Both the position numbers and the translations under genes were made by a program. From the NCBI GenBank assembly GCA_019828595.1, contig JAHQRK010000048.1:109536-173535 (forward strand): a DNA stretch of 64,000 nt. Direction: 5' to 3'. Below the pieces are notes generated by a model. The model ran no database searches. It saw nothing but the letters and a program-made list of their open reading frames with translations, and was not told the DNA's origin. This document shows positions 10,172 through 21,590 of the stretch, in pieces. Every line of letters starts with the position of its first letter. Position 1 is the first letter of the stretch. Source of the DNA: Aphanomyces cochlioides. Lineage: Eukaryota > Oomycota > Saprolegniomycetes > Saprolegniales > Verrucalvaceae.

Positions 10172-11428
10172 ATGAGCGCACAAATCGCCGATCTTCCAGT
10201 GATTGACTTGGAAAAGTTCATGCGCGCGCCGGACGCGACTAGCGCCGATGTCGTCGAAGAATGCAAAAAAGTCGCCGATTGCTTGTACAAATATGGCGTT
10301 CTTGTCGTTCGTGACCCTGTACGTGGCGATGTGGAGACCCGAAATTCAGCTGACATGCAATTCTAGCGCGCTACCGAAGCCGACAACGGTCGTTTCTTGG
10401 ATTTGATGGAGCGATACTTCGAGCACACTGACTTTGTGCAAGATGCCCGCCCTGAATATAGCTACCAAGTTGGCGTGACCCCTGAACAACAAGAAAAGGC
10501 CCGTAACCATTGTGCACGTGCTGAAACCTTGTCCGAAGGAAACCGACCGGTTACGTTGTGCCCACCTGAATTGGACAAGAAGAGCCGATTTTTCTGGCGC
10601 ATGGGTCCTCGTCCAGAGGTATTACCTAGCTCCAATCGGAATATTTGACTCTTTCTTGTGCAGAAAACGCAGTTCACGGAATTGAATGCCGAACCTGTCA
10701 TTCCTGCCGCATTCCCTGAATGGGAGGAAGTGATGAACATGTGGGGCACCAAGATGTTGGATGCAATTCATGAAATTGTCCAAATGGCTGCCATCGGACT
10801 TGGCTTGGAAAAGGACGCGTTTTCCAAACGCATGACTTTCGGTCCTCATTTGCTCGCGCCTACCGGAAGTAACTTCAACAAGTATGCCAACCTCCACGAA
10901 GTCTTGGCTGGATACCACTACGGTACGAGATTCGCCTTCCCTAGTTGCTTACACTTGAGGAAGATTTGAACTTGCTCACGATCCACGGAAAATCCCGCTT
11001 CCCTGGCCTCTACATCTGGTTGCGCAACGGCGAAAAGGCGTTGGTTCGTGTGCCTGATGGCTGCCTTTTGGTGCAGGTACCATCATACTAGAGGAGCACA
11101 TGTAATATGAAATGTGTACATGTAGGCCGGCAAGCAAATCGAGTACTTGACGGGTGGCTACTTGGAAGCTGGCTTTCACGAAGTAATCGTGTCGGAAGAA
11201 ACCCTCAAAACTATTGAAACTCGCAAGGCTGCGAACCAAAGCTTGTGGCGCGTTTCGTCAACTCTTTTCTCCCACATCAATTCAGACGACACTCTTGAAC
11301 CTCTTGGACGTTTTGCCACGCCTGAAAGTGTCACCAAGTACCCTCCCATTCTCACCGGTGCGCAAGTGCGTGATGAATTGGCCCACATTGAATTGGGCTC
11401 TGGATTTACATTGCACCGTAGTCAATAA
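10172..11428 (+). CDS. 2-oxoglutarate/Fe(II)-dependent oxygenase (isopenicillin-N-synthase-like), five exons
   Basis: Proposed exons: 10172-10318, 10367-10618, 10664-10922, 10964-11076, 11126-11428, giving 357 residues. The introns are 41-49 bp. The N-terminus (IADLPVIDLEKFM) fits the DIOX_N segment found in this family. The iron ligands are His218 and Asp220 (GYHYDLNLLTIHG) and distal His275 (AGFHEV). The 2OG-binding Arg-x-Ser is at 299-301 (LWRVSS). The HxD motif is split by intron 3, and splicing creates the Asp codon, which strongly supports the model. The product should hydroxylate or oxidise a small molecule in the cytosol; the substrate cannot be told. Length is normal for the family. 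Confidence 0.87.
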
Positions 11429-11454
11429 TAAACGTTAGGATTCTACTCAACTCT

Positions 11455-14400
11455 TCAGCTTACTTGGGACTTTTGCATCATTTGAACAATATCCTGGAGC
11501 ATTTTGTGGTTCGTTTGCATGTGCTGTTGCATCGACTGCTCGAGATCAGCTACCCGTTGCGCCAATTCGCGATTTTCTCGTTTCTGAGTGTCTCCTTCCT
11601 CTCTCGTAGCAACGAGGTCTCGACTCAATTGAGCTACCATCGTCTTGAGCTGGCTAATTTCCGTACTATCCACAGCGCCAGGCATCACGGAAGCTTTCTT
11701 GGACACTTGCGTAAAGCTCCAGACGTCGGATGATTCGTAGAGCGCGTCGAGCCTCTTGTCACCAAGCCACGTTTCATATCGATGCATCGTCGAGGCCAAT
11801 TGTTGCGTCGAGAGGACTTCAGCTTGCGTCTTGATCTCTTCGTACTCTGATGTCATCATGGCAATGAGCATGTTGAGCCCGACAAGATTGACACAAATTA
11901 TATATGCGACGATCACGACCATGCCAAAGGTATAGCGGTAAGGACTCGCAACATTGGAGTAGTAATCATGAAATTGAATCTCGCCAAACGTTATGAAAAA
12001 GACGGTTGCAAAGCTGTGCGTGAGCGTCTCGTGGCCTTCTTTCCCATGATAGACTAAGTAGAATGCCGCCGTAAAGCCAATCAAGAGGATGACATGGAGG
12101 CAGCAAAAGCGAATGGCGACGCGGACCATCCTGGAAAATGTAAACAAGAGCACGGAGAAATAAGGGTAAACGAGCAGACTCTGCATGAGCCCAAACAAAA
12201 GCAAAATGCTCGCCAGACTCAAGCACGATTCAGTAATGGCAGGACGCACGTAGGCATACTCAAGTGGTAACGATGCCAGCAAGAGCAAATACGTGGCCAG
12301 ATTGATGTAATTCCACATCGACCGCCAGTACGCCTTGGTTTGCAGCCGCAATTCTTGCCACAGTTCAACGTAAACCAAATGATACAATGCCAAGGCCCAC
12401 GTGAGGAATTTAAAGACACCAACGACGTCGTCTTGCGCTGTTGCAAATGCAAACCACGAGTATGAAGACGCCAGCAAGGAAGATGAAGTATTTGCTGATG
12501 ATGTATCAAGATCTTTGTCGTCTTGCGGCGTCACGACCGTATAATTCGACATTGTGAAGCACAATACCAATAACACCGAGAAGAAAAGTTCACGACGGTA
12601 CAAACGATGGCCATAAAGCTACAAAAAGTCAGCAAGTTTAAAGAAAAGAGAAAAGTTACCCTCCACTTGGCTTTGAGTGCATTGTGCACCGTGGGATGCA
12701 GCATAACAGGCGTCAAATGCGTCATGCGGTCTAAATTCCGACATACTTCTTTGACTTCGTTGAAACTTGTCGTCGTCGAGCCGTACCACGTACTCGCCGC
12801 CATGAAGTGGTTTAGGTATAATGGCAATGACTGTGGAAAATCCGCCAAGAGTCGTTCAAATACATATGCGTTCCATCCGCATTGCGTCGACTCGGATGGA
12901 TACGGTCCAAACGCCGCGACGCTCGGTTCCATGATGGAGTGCGGGTGTTGGAGCAACAATTCAATGATGGCAGTGGTGGCTTGCTGCTGTTCCCCCGTCA
13001 GCTCGTCCATTCGTTGGCTCAAGCATAAATGCAATGGCGTTTGCCATTGCTCCGTCATAGGATCGACAGACGATTCCCTGACATGGGCCGCTGACTTCGT
13101 TAATATAGTACTGCTGGTGCTTTGTTCAGACTTGCTAGCAGTCAAATCATCAATATGCAATGACAAAGCGTCCAAGAGCGACGTCACGGGCGGTGGTCGA
13201 AACACTCGATGACTTGCACGGAGATCTGCCCCGTGTGATAGAAGAAACGACACCATCGCGAACGAATGTACTTGACAGGCGTAATGCAGCGGCGTTTTGC
13301 GGCGTAAGTTCTGCAAGAAGTGATCAATTTAGCACAAGTTGGGACATTGGTTTTGCTTACAGGCGTGTCGACAAAGAATTTCTCTTGGGTCAATAAGTAC
13401 GTCATCTCTGGAATTCGTGCCGCGTCCATCGCAAAAATATGTAAGAGTGTGTCACCCGTGCTTCGAATAATTAAATCTTTGCACGCATACTTCTTCAATG
13501 CGTCAACACCGTATCGTTCAGCTTCTAAGACAGCGCGGAAAACTGTCCACGCGGTCGGGTCAGCCTTTGGTAGAAACTAGTCGAGGCGTCTATGATTTCA
13601 TTGATTCTCATGGGAACTTTTTACCTCAGCAGCGCGACTCTTCGCTTCCAAGAGCAGCACGTCGGTCGAGTTATCCGACATGCGCTGATACAGCAATGGC
13701 AACAAGCGAGGTCGTTTGGTTGCCATCGATTGCTTCAATTGTGCAAGTGCCGTCGATTCTGTGGGAAATATGCCAGGTTCGTCCATCAAGTCGAGAATTA
13801 GCTCGTCGTAACCGATCTCCAATGCAAAATTCAACGCCGTCCAGCCTTCAGTTGCCAAGTTCGTCGCAATTTTTAGCCGATCGTCTGGTACACCAACTCC
13901 TAGACCTGCTTTCGCGCCATGGTCTAGTAATGCTCTGCAAGCGCCTTTCGCTCCAATTGCGGCAGCGACATGCAAGGGAGTCTTTCCGGCCCAATTCTAC
14001 GACATCATTAGAGTCCACTTGGAATATATCGTCAAAGACCATTTTGTCGAGAAAAAGTGTAGCATCTGATGCATTGAGCCACTGTGACGAGCTCAGCATG
14101 GATCGCTGTATGTCATCCGAGAATTGTTTAATCGAATCGACAAAGACGTGGAGAACCGTGTCGCCCGTTTCGTTGCTCACACACATCGTCGTTGGATCAC
14201 CCAAATTTGAATATCCTTCTGTAATTTCATGGATAATCATGAGTAATTTCATGGACGAGCAAGTGGAAAATGCATCAACAGACAAATTTTGCAACGAAGC
14301 TGTGCCAAAATCACGAGACCCCATAGCTCTCAGGAATTGAATCGTTGGTTCAGCTTTGGCTGATTGTGCTGGTGTTGCTCGCATGCAATTCTACCGCGAA

Positions 14401-16076
14401 GTAGTGTCAAAATCTATAGAGCTAGAAAGTACCTGAACATTGAGCGGCACATGGCGTTGTAACGCTGTCAAGAGGTATTCCGCGTCCATAGTGCTAGCAA
14501 AGGATGCAGTAATATGCATAAGCGTGTTCATCTCCAAATCACGTATACGGAGCGTTCCATATTTGGCTTTGGTTTGTGGTACACCCAAATCCCTACAAGA
14601 TTCATTGAGTTTGGAAAATGGCATAAAATCAACCAGAGTTCACTGTAAATCATGCAAAGCTTATTGGGGCTCACTGAAATCCAAGCATTTGCCGTCAATG
14701 ATGGCCGGCAAAGGATGGAATCGCTCCATTCAAGGAGTAAGCCACCCTCGTGGACGAAGAACGCACAGACTTCGCTATGCCCAAGACTGGCCGCAAGATG
14801 CATTGGACTCCAGCCGTGAATATCCTAATGGAAAAGAATTGAGTCTCGAAAGATCAACAAGGCAACTAACCAAAGCGTTTAGCTTGGCTTTGGCACGGCA
14901 AAAAAGAGTACAGCCACGGAGATTTCCTTTCTCAGCCATACTATGCAATGGTGTGCGTTGATCGTCGTCCTATATGTTTTGGTAATTAGCGATGACTAGG
15001 AAGTGAATTTCCGTACTCTTGCTTCGATAGATGCCCCTTGTTCGACAAAATACTCGACAACTTCGAGCTGCTCATAAAATGTAGCTAAATGCAAGGGTGT
15101 TCGTCCGCGGAAGTCCTATCCATGACGTTAAGCCCGCGAAGTCTAAAGCTAGAAATTCCTTGAGCTCAATATTTGCGCCATATTGCAACAGCATCTTGAC
15201 AGCATCTAGTTCGCCTAAGATTGATGCTATGCCCAGCGCTGTTTGGCCTTGTCGATCCTTGCAATCAACTAGAGTTCGGTCGTGCTCGAGAAGGATAGAA
15301 AGGAGCATCGTGTTGTGGATTGCGCTGTGGATAGCTGGTGTTTGCAACACGTCTGGACGCTAGAGGATATAATTTTAGTTGATTTGCAGCTCTCATATGT
15401 ACTCGAAGAGAGGACGAAACACCAGCTGCCAATAGATTTTCAAGCACTTCAGCATCGTTTTCAACGATGGCTTCGAATAATTCCTAGTTCATAAGCATAA
15501 GAAAGACGAGAACAGCGCTAGTAAAACATGTGCGCCCTCATCTTTGACGTATGGAAGTATAAATCGTGCTATATCCAGCCTTGATACATCTTCGGCGGCA
15601 ATATATAGAGCAGAATAGCCATCCCTGCACTACAAGACTGTCAAAAACTAGAAAATAATTGATCAGGGGTACTTTGATACTCAAGTCAGACTTGGCCTCG
15701 ATTAATATGTGAACCATGTCCACATTTCGCATCTCAATCGCGCGCATCAATGGTGTTTTGCCTTGATGATCCTATTACTCAGTGTCTAAGTCTTTTCATT
15801 TGTAGAGAGCTTGGGAATTTCGCACTTGTGCATTGACATCTATGTTCTTCGAGACGAGTTTGTGTACGACAGTCGTAAATTCTCGACTGATCGCAAGATG
15901 CAGCACGCTTTCTTCTGTCGTTGGGGTCTAGAAAGTGCAGAAACGTCACGTTTATCGCATAGAGGATATAGAATTCGTACTCTGTACTCGAGAAGATGCA
16001 CTCCTAGCGCCGATGGACTGCTAGACAGCCATCCTAAGAGCTCTTGTTCTGTCGCCGCGCGCAATGCCCCGTCCAT
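11455..16076 (-). CDS. ankyrin-repeat TRP-type cation channel, about fifteen exons
   Basis: Proposed exons, 5' to 3' on the minus strand: 16076-15981, 15927-15826, 15771-15673, 15629-15528, 15483-15403, 15359-15159, 15115-15017, 14969-14871, 14824-14634, 14592-14433, 14390-14040, 13996-13625, 13576-13361, 13310-12660, 12618-11455; about 1,327 residues. Residues 1 to about 800 hold many ankyrin repeats (DHQGKTPLMRAIEMRNVDMV; WAGKTPLHVAAAIG; LRRKTPLHYACQ). The last exon encodes six membrane segments, a pore loop (FFITFGEIQFHDYY), the TRP-like end of S6 (VGLNMLIAMM) and a C-terminal coiled coil (residues about 1250-1320). It is probably a sensory calcium-permeable channel of TRPA/TRPV-like layout. 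Weak points: intron 6 would begin GA, not GT, and the exon 12/13 join is one base out of phase, so the gene may be damaged or the model needs correction there. Confidence 0.75.
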
Positions 16077-16670
16077 CTTGCACTAAGATCGCAAGTTGAA
16101 AAATGAAAATTAATTTGACCAAAATTGAACTTTTTCTTAATTTAATTCAGATAGAAACTCAAAAAAGAAGAATTTAAATATGAATTTAAGTCGGAATCAA
16201 TTCTATAAAAAGAATTAATTTAATCAACAAATTTCGAGCAACAAGGACAAGAATCCATGAGAACATGTCATGCGTGTCAAGAAGACCGTTTTCTCCACGA
16301 AGATTTTGCTCCTGTAGGCGACAATTGCCACCGAAAGTACGAAAATCGTACTTTCGGTGGCAATTGTTGTGGTTCACGATGCAGGCCACGGCTCGACGTA
16401 CATGGTGTTCCTCGATGTGCAGTGCTACAGCTTGTCTAATTAAAGCAGACCATACAGTGGCTTCAAACGCGAGGCACGGCCAGACGTTGACGAACTCGGT
16501 CATGCCGGTGTCGATTTGAAGAACTTGACGCTTGGACGACCGGGAGTTTCACGGAGACATCACGTCCAAGATCTGAAACGCCTTGAAATTCATCGATGCC
16601 AAGATCAACACGCTGCGAAAGATGCCCGAAAAGGAGTTCTCAATCATCTTTTGAACTTCAATGTCATAAA
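16077..16670. other. AT-rich spacer downstream of a perfect hairpin
   Basis: The first 160 bp are AT-rich. Apart from the hairpin at 16,321-16,367, listed separately, no coding feature is convincing. Confidence 0.4.
16321..16367. repeat. perfect 22-bp inverted repeat (hairpin, 3-nt loop)
   Basis: The left arm 16321-16342 (ends in GAAAGTACGA) and right arm 16346-16367 (begins TCGTACTTTC) are exact reverse complements around AAA. It lies in no recognised gene. It could be a recent foldback mutation or a structured RNA; the sequence alone cannot decide. Confidence 0.9.
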
Positions 16671-16835
16671 TAAATGCTGGAAACAAAAATCGGAGCGACT
16701 ACCACGACCCCATTTGTTCCTGTTACCGCACTTGTGTATTGATACGATAGCTAAAGCTTCAGAGACGTTGAACCGACAAGCCATTGTAGAGCACAGGCAA
16801 AGGGGGCTTTGAATCCCAAGACAGCACATCATGAG
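16671..16835. repeat. block repeat, copy 1 (empty site of the copia element)
   Basis: About 165 bp that recur at 22,605-22,771 (both contain TTGTTCCTGTTACCGCACTT and CCCAAGACAGCACATCATGA). Here the repeat continues straight into GAGGCTCTTCT, whereas in the second copy the Ty1/copia element interrupts at that point. It lies beyond the 3' end of the first Cys/His-repeat gene and is part of a larger duplicated block. Confidence 0.8.
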
Positions 16836-17007
16836 GCTCTTCTATTCAATTGGAAACTCCATTGCATTCACCACTTCTATTGAAAAATGATCGTCCGACC
16901 ATTGATGCGTGTTCCTGGATGACGAGTGGCTGACAAAACTATGTCGTAGGTGAAAGACTCGACTTTTCCCAGGAGGAAAAGTTGACGGTGCTGCCGCTCG
17001 TCGCATG

Positions 17008-17508
17008 TCATGGAACAAATTGTGCGCTTGGCAGATTCCCAAGGTCTTGGTAGTAATACGCCAGCAAACTCTGCACATCTGCAATCGCATTCCGTGGAGG
17101 AACTTGTTCGCGAGACGAGTCATTCGATTGGAGCTCATTCGAGGCATGTCTGGCACAAAATCCTCGCCGTCTTGCAAACTTGGTGCAGTCTGGAAACGCA
17201 CAACGTCGACCGCCGCCATGGCGAAAGCATTTCCCACCCAAATGGGCATGTGACGAACATCCTTCGACCGAGCAGTAGCGGAGTGCTTCCGGTGGGCTAT
17301 GTTTCGTACAAAACTTTCCCACGCGGCAGTTCACCTCGCACCCGTCAACTTGGCATTTGAGCTTGCCACCGTGTTTCACACAGAGTTGTCTCGCGTAGAC
17401 TTGGTTGTGGCAGTCTTGGACCTTGCATCGATTTCTCTGCATGTGAAATTTGCATTTCCACGACCCCGGCGCGACTTTGAACTTGCATCCATTGAAGAAG
17501 CACTGCAT
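17008..17508 (-). CDS. Cys/His-repeat ('WRKY19-like') protein, copy 1
   Basis: A 166-residue single-exon frame starting MQCFFNGCKFKVAPGSWKCK. It holds about five zinc-knuckle-like modules of the pattern C-x4-C-x(8-9)-C-x2-H, for example CSVEGCSSHAHLGGKCFRH and CAFPDCTKFARRRGFCARH, then a tail ending DVQSLLAYYYQDLGNLPS. These modules are what oomycete annotations label 'WRKY transcription factor 19-like', but no WRKYGQK DNA-binding motif is present. Zinc binding and a nuclear or RNA-related role are only inferred. The predicted protein is identical to that of copy 3 at 27,750-28,250, and the identity continues into flanking DNA, so this is a recent duplication or gene conversion. Confidence 0.8.
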   Translation of the reverse strand: MQCFFNGCKFKVAPGSWKCKFHMQRNRCKVQDCHNQVYARQLCVKHGGKLKCQVDGCEVNCRVGKFCTKHSPPEALRYCSVEGCSSHAHLGGKCFRHGGGRRCAFPDCTKFARRRGFCARHASNELQSNDSSREQVPPRNAIADVQSLLAYYYQDLGNLPSAQFVP

Positions 17509-18596
17509 GCCAGTCAGTACAGCGCAATTTGCAAACTGACGTCATCACATCCAGCAACGAACCAAACTGGCGGCACGTGCGACAGCAAGAGAGCAATCAA
17601 GTTGTTTCCTGGAGGCAGCGTTTCTCACAACAATGAACAACGTGATTGTTCCAGAAGTTGATCGGAGCTCGCCCAACTTGACATTGCCATCGAGGAAGAC
17701 AATTGCCATGTAGCTAGCCGCGACTGGGCGAGCTGCTCCTCATCTATCAGCTTCACTCTTGGGGTAGGATTCGCCGCTGTCAGTGGCATGGTGGTCGTCG
17801 TTCAGTTGTCACCACGTTGTTCCGACCACGTGGGTGCCAGCTCCGATTGTGGGTGATATGTTCCATATTACTGACATAATTTCAACCACAAGCGACAGAG
17901 TAAATGATTGTAAATGATGTCAGTAATTTGAAGCACCGAGTGAATAGGACAGTGGCTGTTGCCAGTATTTTTCCGCATTTCCAAGCCTTTCTGCTTGGAG
18001 AATGTTCCGCCGTCAGCGTTCCTCTGGTACTTGTGTATTGGTTGCCCAACCAAGCAGCGTGGACACGTGGATACGAACACTGTCAATCCAACCAAGTGGA
18101 TATGCGTTAGAAGTAGGCCATGCCTCAGGGAAAACGCAACTACAGCTCTCTGTGAGATCGCACCCACGAACAACCACAAATATTGAACAATGTTGCTTTG
18201 CGGCGATCTATTTCACCCACGGAGCATGGTACACTTGTGGCCGAGTCAACGACGGCCATACCGTGCATGATCGTGGTCATGGCAGTCATGAAAGCCCAAA
18301 AGTCTTGGATTCCACAGTGCTCGCTACTACGATCAGCAACACATGATCCATGCATGAGGTGACACACGGCGGGGCGTAAGTTTGGCCACACGAAGAAACT
18401 TATCCGAGGCAAAGCTCGTCTATCGACATGGCCAACTCGTTTCTTCACGACATTGGCAGCTAGCAGTCGCGACTTCACGTCGTCTTTTAACTTGAAACGA
18501 CGGATGCAGCGGCGTGGTGATGTTCGTAACGATAGATTTGTAAGTCAATCCATTGGGAAGAGGCATTTTGTCGGCATGTGCATGATTTACCAACCA
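17509..18596. other. 5' flank of Cys/His-repeat copy 1, duplicated
   Basis: The first 150 bases are essentially identical to 28,251-28,400. After that the two flanks are still alignable but diverged (TCTGCTTGGA at about 17,990 and 28,646; GACATGGCCAACT at about 18,427 and 29,073). No gene recognised. Confidence 0.5.
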
Positions 18597-19139
18597 TCAT
18601 GCTCTTGACCACTTGACAGTGCGGTCATTCGAAGCATGCCATGGAACTGTATGTGCGCTTGGTAAATTCCCAAGGTCTTGGTAGTAATACGCCAGCAAAC
18701 TCTGCACATCTGCAATCGCATTCCGTGGAGGGACTTGTTCGCGAGACGAGTCATTCGATTGGAGCTCATTCGAGGCATGTCTGGCACAAAATCCTCGCCG
18801 TCTTGCAAACTTGGTGCAGTCTGGAAACGCACAACGTCGACCGCCGCCATGGCGAAAGCATTTCCCACCCAAATGGGCATGTGACGAACATCCTTCGACC
18901 GAGCAGTAGCGGAGTGCTTCCGGTGGGCTATGTTTCGTACAAAACTTTCCCACGCGGCAGTTCACCTCGCACCCGTCAACTTGGCATTTGAGCTTGCCAC
19001 CGTGTTTCACACAGAGTTGTCTCGCGTAGACTTGGTTGTGGCAGTCTTGGACCGTGCATCGGTTTCGATGCATGTGGTATGTGCATTTCCACGACTCCGG
19101 CGCGACTGTGAGCTTGCATCCATTGAAGAAGCACTGCAT
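18597..19139 (-). CDS. Cys/His-repeat ('WRKY19-like') protein, copy 2
   Basis: 180 residues beginning MQCFFNGCKLTVAPESWKCT. The middle modules are identical to copy 1, but the N-terminal module has substitutions (KCTYHMHRNRCTVQDC) and the C-terminus runs 14 residues further because the TGA of copy 1 is absent. All Cys/His positions of the modules are kept. Its 5' flank matches the 5' flank of copy 4 near 33,790 (both have a GGCGCAC...TTACAATTTACAGCG stretch) rather than that of copy 1, so the family contains two flank types. Confidence 0.8.
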   Translation of the reverse strand: MQCFFNGCKLTVAPESWKCTYHMHRNRCTVQDCHNQVYARQLCVKHGGKLKCQVDGCEVNCRVGKFCTKHSPPEALRYCSVEGCSSHAHLGGKCFRHGGGRRCAFPDCTKFARRRGFCARHASNELQSNDSSREQVPPRNAIADVQSLLAYYYQDLGNLPSAHTVPWHASNDRTVKWSRA

Positions 19140-19776
19140 GACTGTCAGTACAGCGCAATTTGTGAAATGCCGTCAATTCCACCCGCCACGGGGAACAACA
19201 TCAGGCTTGTTACCTGGGCGCACATTTTTGTCTTTACAATTTACAGCGCATGAGCAAATTCGACAAGTGCCACCCACGATCGAGGGAGATCGAGACAAAG
19301 CCGTGGCGATGACTAGATGCGTCTTTGATGCCTCCATCGCTGCTAGACTGACTTGTGTCTGATGGGTTCTTGGCAAAACACTTCAATCGACCAGATAGAT
19401 GGCAATTGATCAAGGAACAAAGATATTTCATGCCGTGCACGTGGGTGCAATTTTCCACAGCATGCCAAAGTGGATGCGGACTTGCGTTGTAGGGATGTAT
19501 GTAGGCTGCATCCAAGTACCGTAGTTCGTAAATTAAAAGTGTCCCGATATTATAAGGTGCAAGTGGTATTTCCTTTGAATTTCGATGAACATGTGATTGT
19601 TGAAAAATATTACAAAAGGCAGGTTTCACTCAATCGCACACCCTACACAACATATACCTTTCAAAATCTATATTATGAAATATAATAGGTTTTCAAGACT
19701 ACAACTATTGGCTAATAAAATCCGATTATAACCAATCAGAAACCCAAACAAATGAGAGCCATTGAGTTATTCAACT
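19140..19776. other. intergenic flank of copy 2
   Basis: The first about 240 bp resemble the flank of copy 4. From 19,500 to the transposon the sequence is AT-rich with nothing recognised. Confidence 0.4.
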
Positions 19777-19779
19777 TTA

Positions 19780-21587
19780 CAGTACCGGACATCATCGAGA
19801 GGGAATCCGGATAAGGAATAAAAAGACGAAGGCTTGTACGAATAATTATGGTGGATCAATCTTAAGACTATTACTTTTCAGAGACCTGCATCCTCTATTT
19901 CAGAAAAACTGTCGTCGTCATTGGAGTCTTCATCACTGAAAGAGTCTTGATTGTCGATATGGTGCACTTCAGATGTGAGTTTGAGAAGCTTCGCTTCTGC
20001 ACTGTTGATACATCCCTTTATTGTAGCTGCTGAAAGGTTTTCGAAAGCTTTGTCCAGTCTGTTGCGAACTTGCTCAAACTTTGTGGACGCAGAGTACTGC
20101 CGTCCAACTTCGCCCTTGACGGCTGCCCATATCATTTCGATTGGTTGAAGGTCGCTATGATGTGGTGGGGTGTATTGTACGGTGTGGCCAGCCTGGGCTG
20201 CCATGGATACAATCAAGGGCTGAATGTGCGCAGCAATATGTTGCTTCAAACGTGACCACAACACTGACTTGGTGTCACTCGAATCATAAGCGATGTTGTA
20301 CTTATCACACGCCTCATGTAGAACGGCCTTTCGATCACCATACTTTGGCGTGTCAAGTGGTTTTGTTCGATGATACTTGGCATTATCCAGAGCGATGATT
20401 GCGTTTCGAACTCCGATGCCATCCAATTCGCGCAACATGCTCGCAAACCATGAGATGTAATAAGCATGATTGAACATTGAGTGATAGTCTGTAGGACCAC
20501 GCTTGCCACCCTCAAAGATGTCCAATGCAATCAGTCAGCATGGCCCATGTATGCCTTCGTCCACAATTGCTGCGACAAAGCATAAACGTTGGCCTTTGTG
20601 CTTTTGTTTTGGAGCATTGTCAAGTACGTCAGTTGGATCATACAAGGAGTCTTCATGTCGAGAGTAGTGGTGATGTATGAACGATTCGTCCGTATAGACA
20701 ACAGTTCGACGGCTAGCCAAATTGACAACTTGAGTCGACGCTGTCATGGTGGTGAGATATATATCTCGTAGTAGGCGATGTGATTGTGCAAGGTGGTAGG
20801 ACTGCAAGCCTTTTTTTCGACCTCGTTTGTAGCCAAGTCGGATCAACAATCGACGGACAAGTCGCAAGGCAGAGTCGATTGATTTGGGGCTTAGCCGGTC
20901 TACATCAATATGGTTGCCATCCTCAAGGATAGTTAGCACGTCGTTGGCAACAGTACGTTCATGGTTGAAGCGGCGCTGGCGAACAAAAGCTTGCAGTTCA
21001 GAAATGAGCATTGAGTTGATGAGTAATCGTGTAGGGTGCGATGATCGATTTGCTGGGGGTAAAGACAACGAAAGATGTCGACTCGAACAAAATTCATTCC
21101 ACACACTTTGAACGGTATTCTTGCTGCGGCCAAGTAATGTAGCAATCGATTGAGTGACATCGTTAGCCCCTTCTTTTCGCAGCTTGGCATGCATTGCGAG
21201 AATGTCAAGTTTTTCTGGAAGTGTCAAGGCTCGTGGGCGATTGGACTTGATGTATCCTAAGGCTGCTTCTATGTCTTCGTTGATCATTTTGCAATGAACA
21301 CTTTTTACATGACAATCAACTCTGTGAGGTTTTACTTGTAAAAAATGATATTGATATAGAGTAGCATGAATATAAAATATAACGGGTTTATTAGTTGTAA
21401 CAGTCAAAAATACCATCACTCAAGCTATTGATCGATCATATTTCTGTGATTATTGTTATTTAAGAGTCATTTTATATCACAGGTTGACATCCTCTCGAAG
21501 TGCTTTTGATTGGACAAAACAGATCAAAATTTGGACCAATAAACTGCGCGTTTCGTTAAGAATCCCTCTCGATGATGTCCGGAACTG
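19780..21587 (-). mobile_element. Tc1/mariner-IS630 superfamily DNA transposon
   Basis: Terminal inverted repeats of about 28 bp with two mismatches: the left begins CAGTACCGGACATCATCGAG and the right, reverse complemented, begins CAGTTCCGGACATCATCGAG. The 1,808-bp element contains one minus-strand transposase gene. The ends are flanked on both sides by TTA (19777-19779 and 21588-21590), one base longer than the TA usual for the superfamily. Confidence 0.85.
19878..21287 (-). pseudogene. IS630/Tc1-like DDE transposase with one premature stop
   Basis: A single frame from the ATG at 21287 (MINEDIEAALGYIKSN) to 19878, broken only by a TGA at 20535-20537. The N-terminal part holds helix-turn-helix segments (IATLLGRSKNTVQSVWNEF). 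The catalytic triad is visible: Asp in VVYTDESFIHHHY, Asp in IIALDNAKYHRTK, and Glu in PPHHSDLQPIEMIWAAVKGE. The C-terminus is acidic and serine-rich. About 470 codons in all, the usual size for fungal and oomycete relatives. Apart from the one stop nothing is damaged, so the copy is young or the stop is a sequencing error. Confidence 0.85.
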
Positions 21588-21590
21588 TTA

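Noticed and set aside
17008..17508. Naming the Cys/His-repeat proteins as WRKY transcription factors
   Set aside because: No WRKYGQK motif or WRKY zinc finger is present; only the Cys/His modules are shared with proteins carrying that name.
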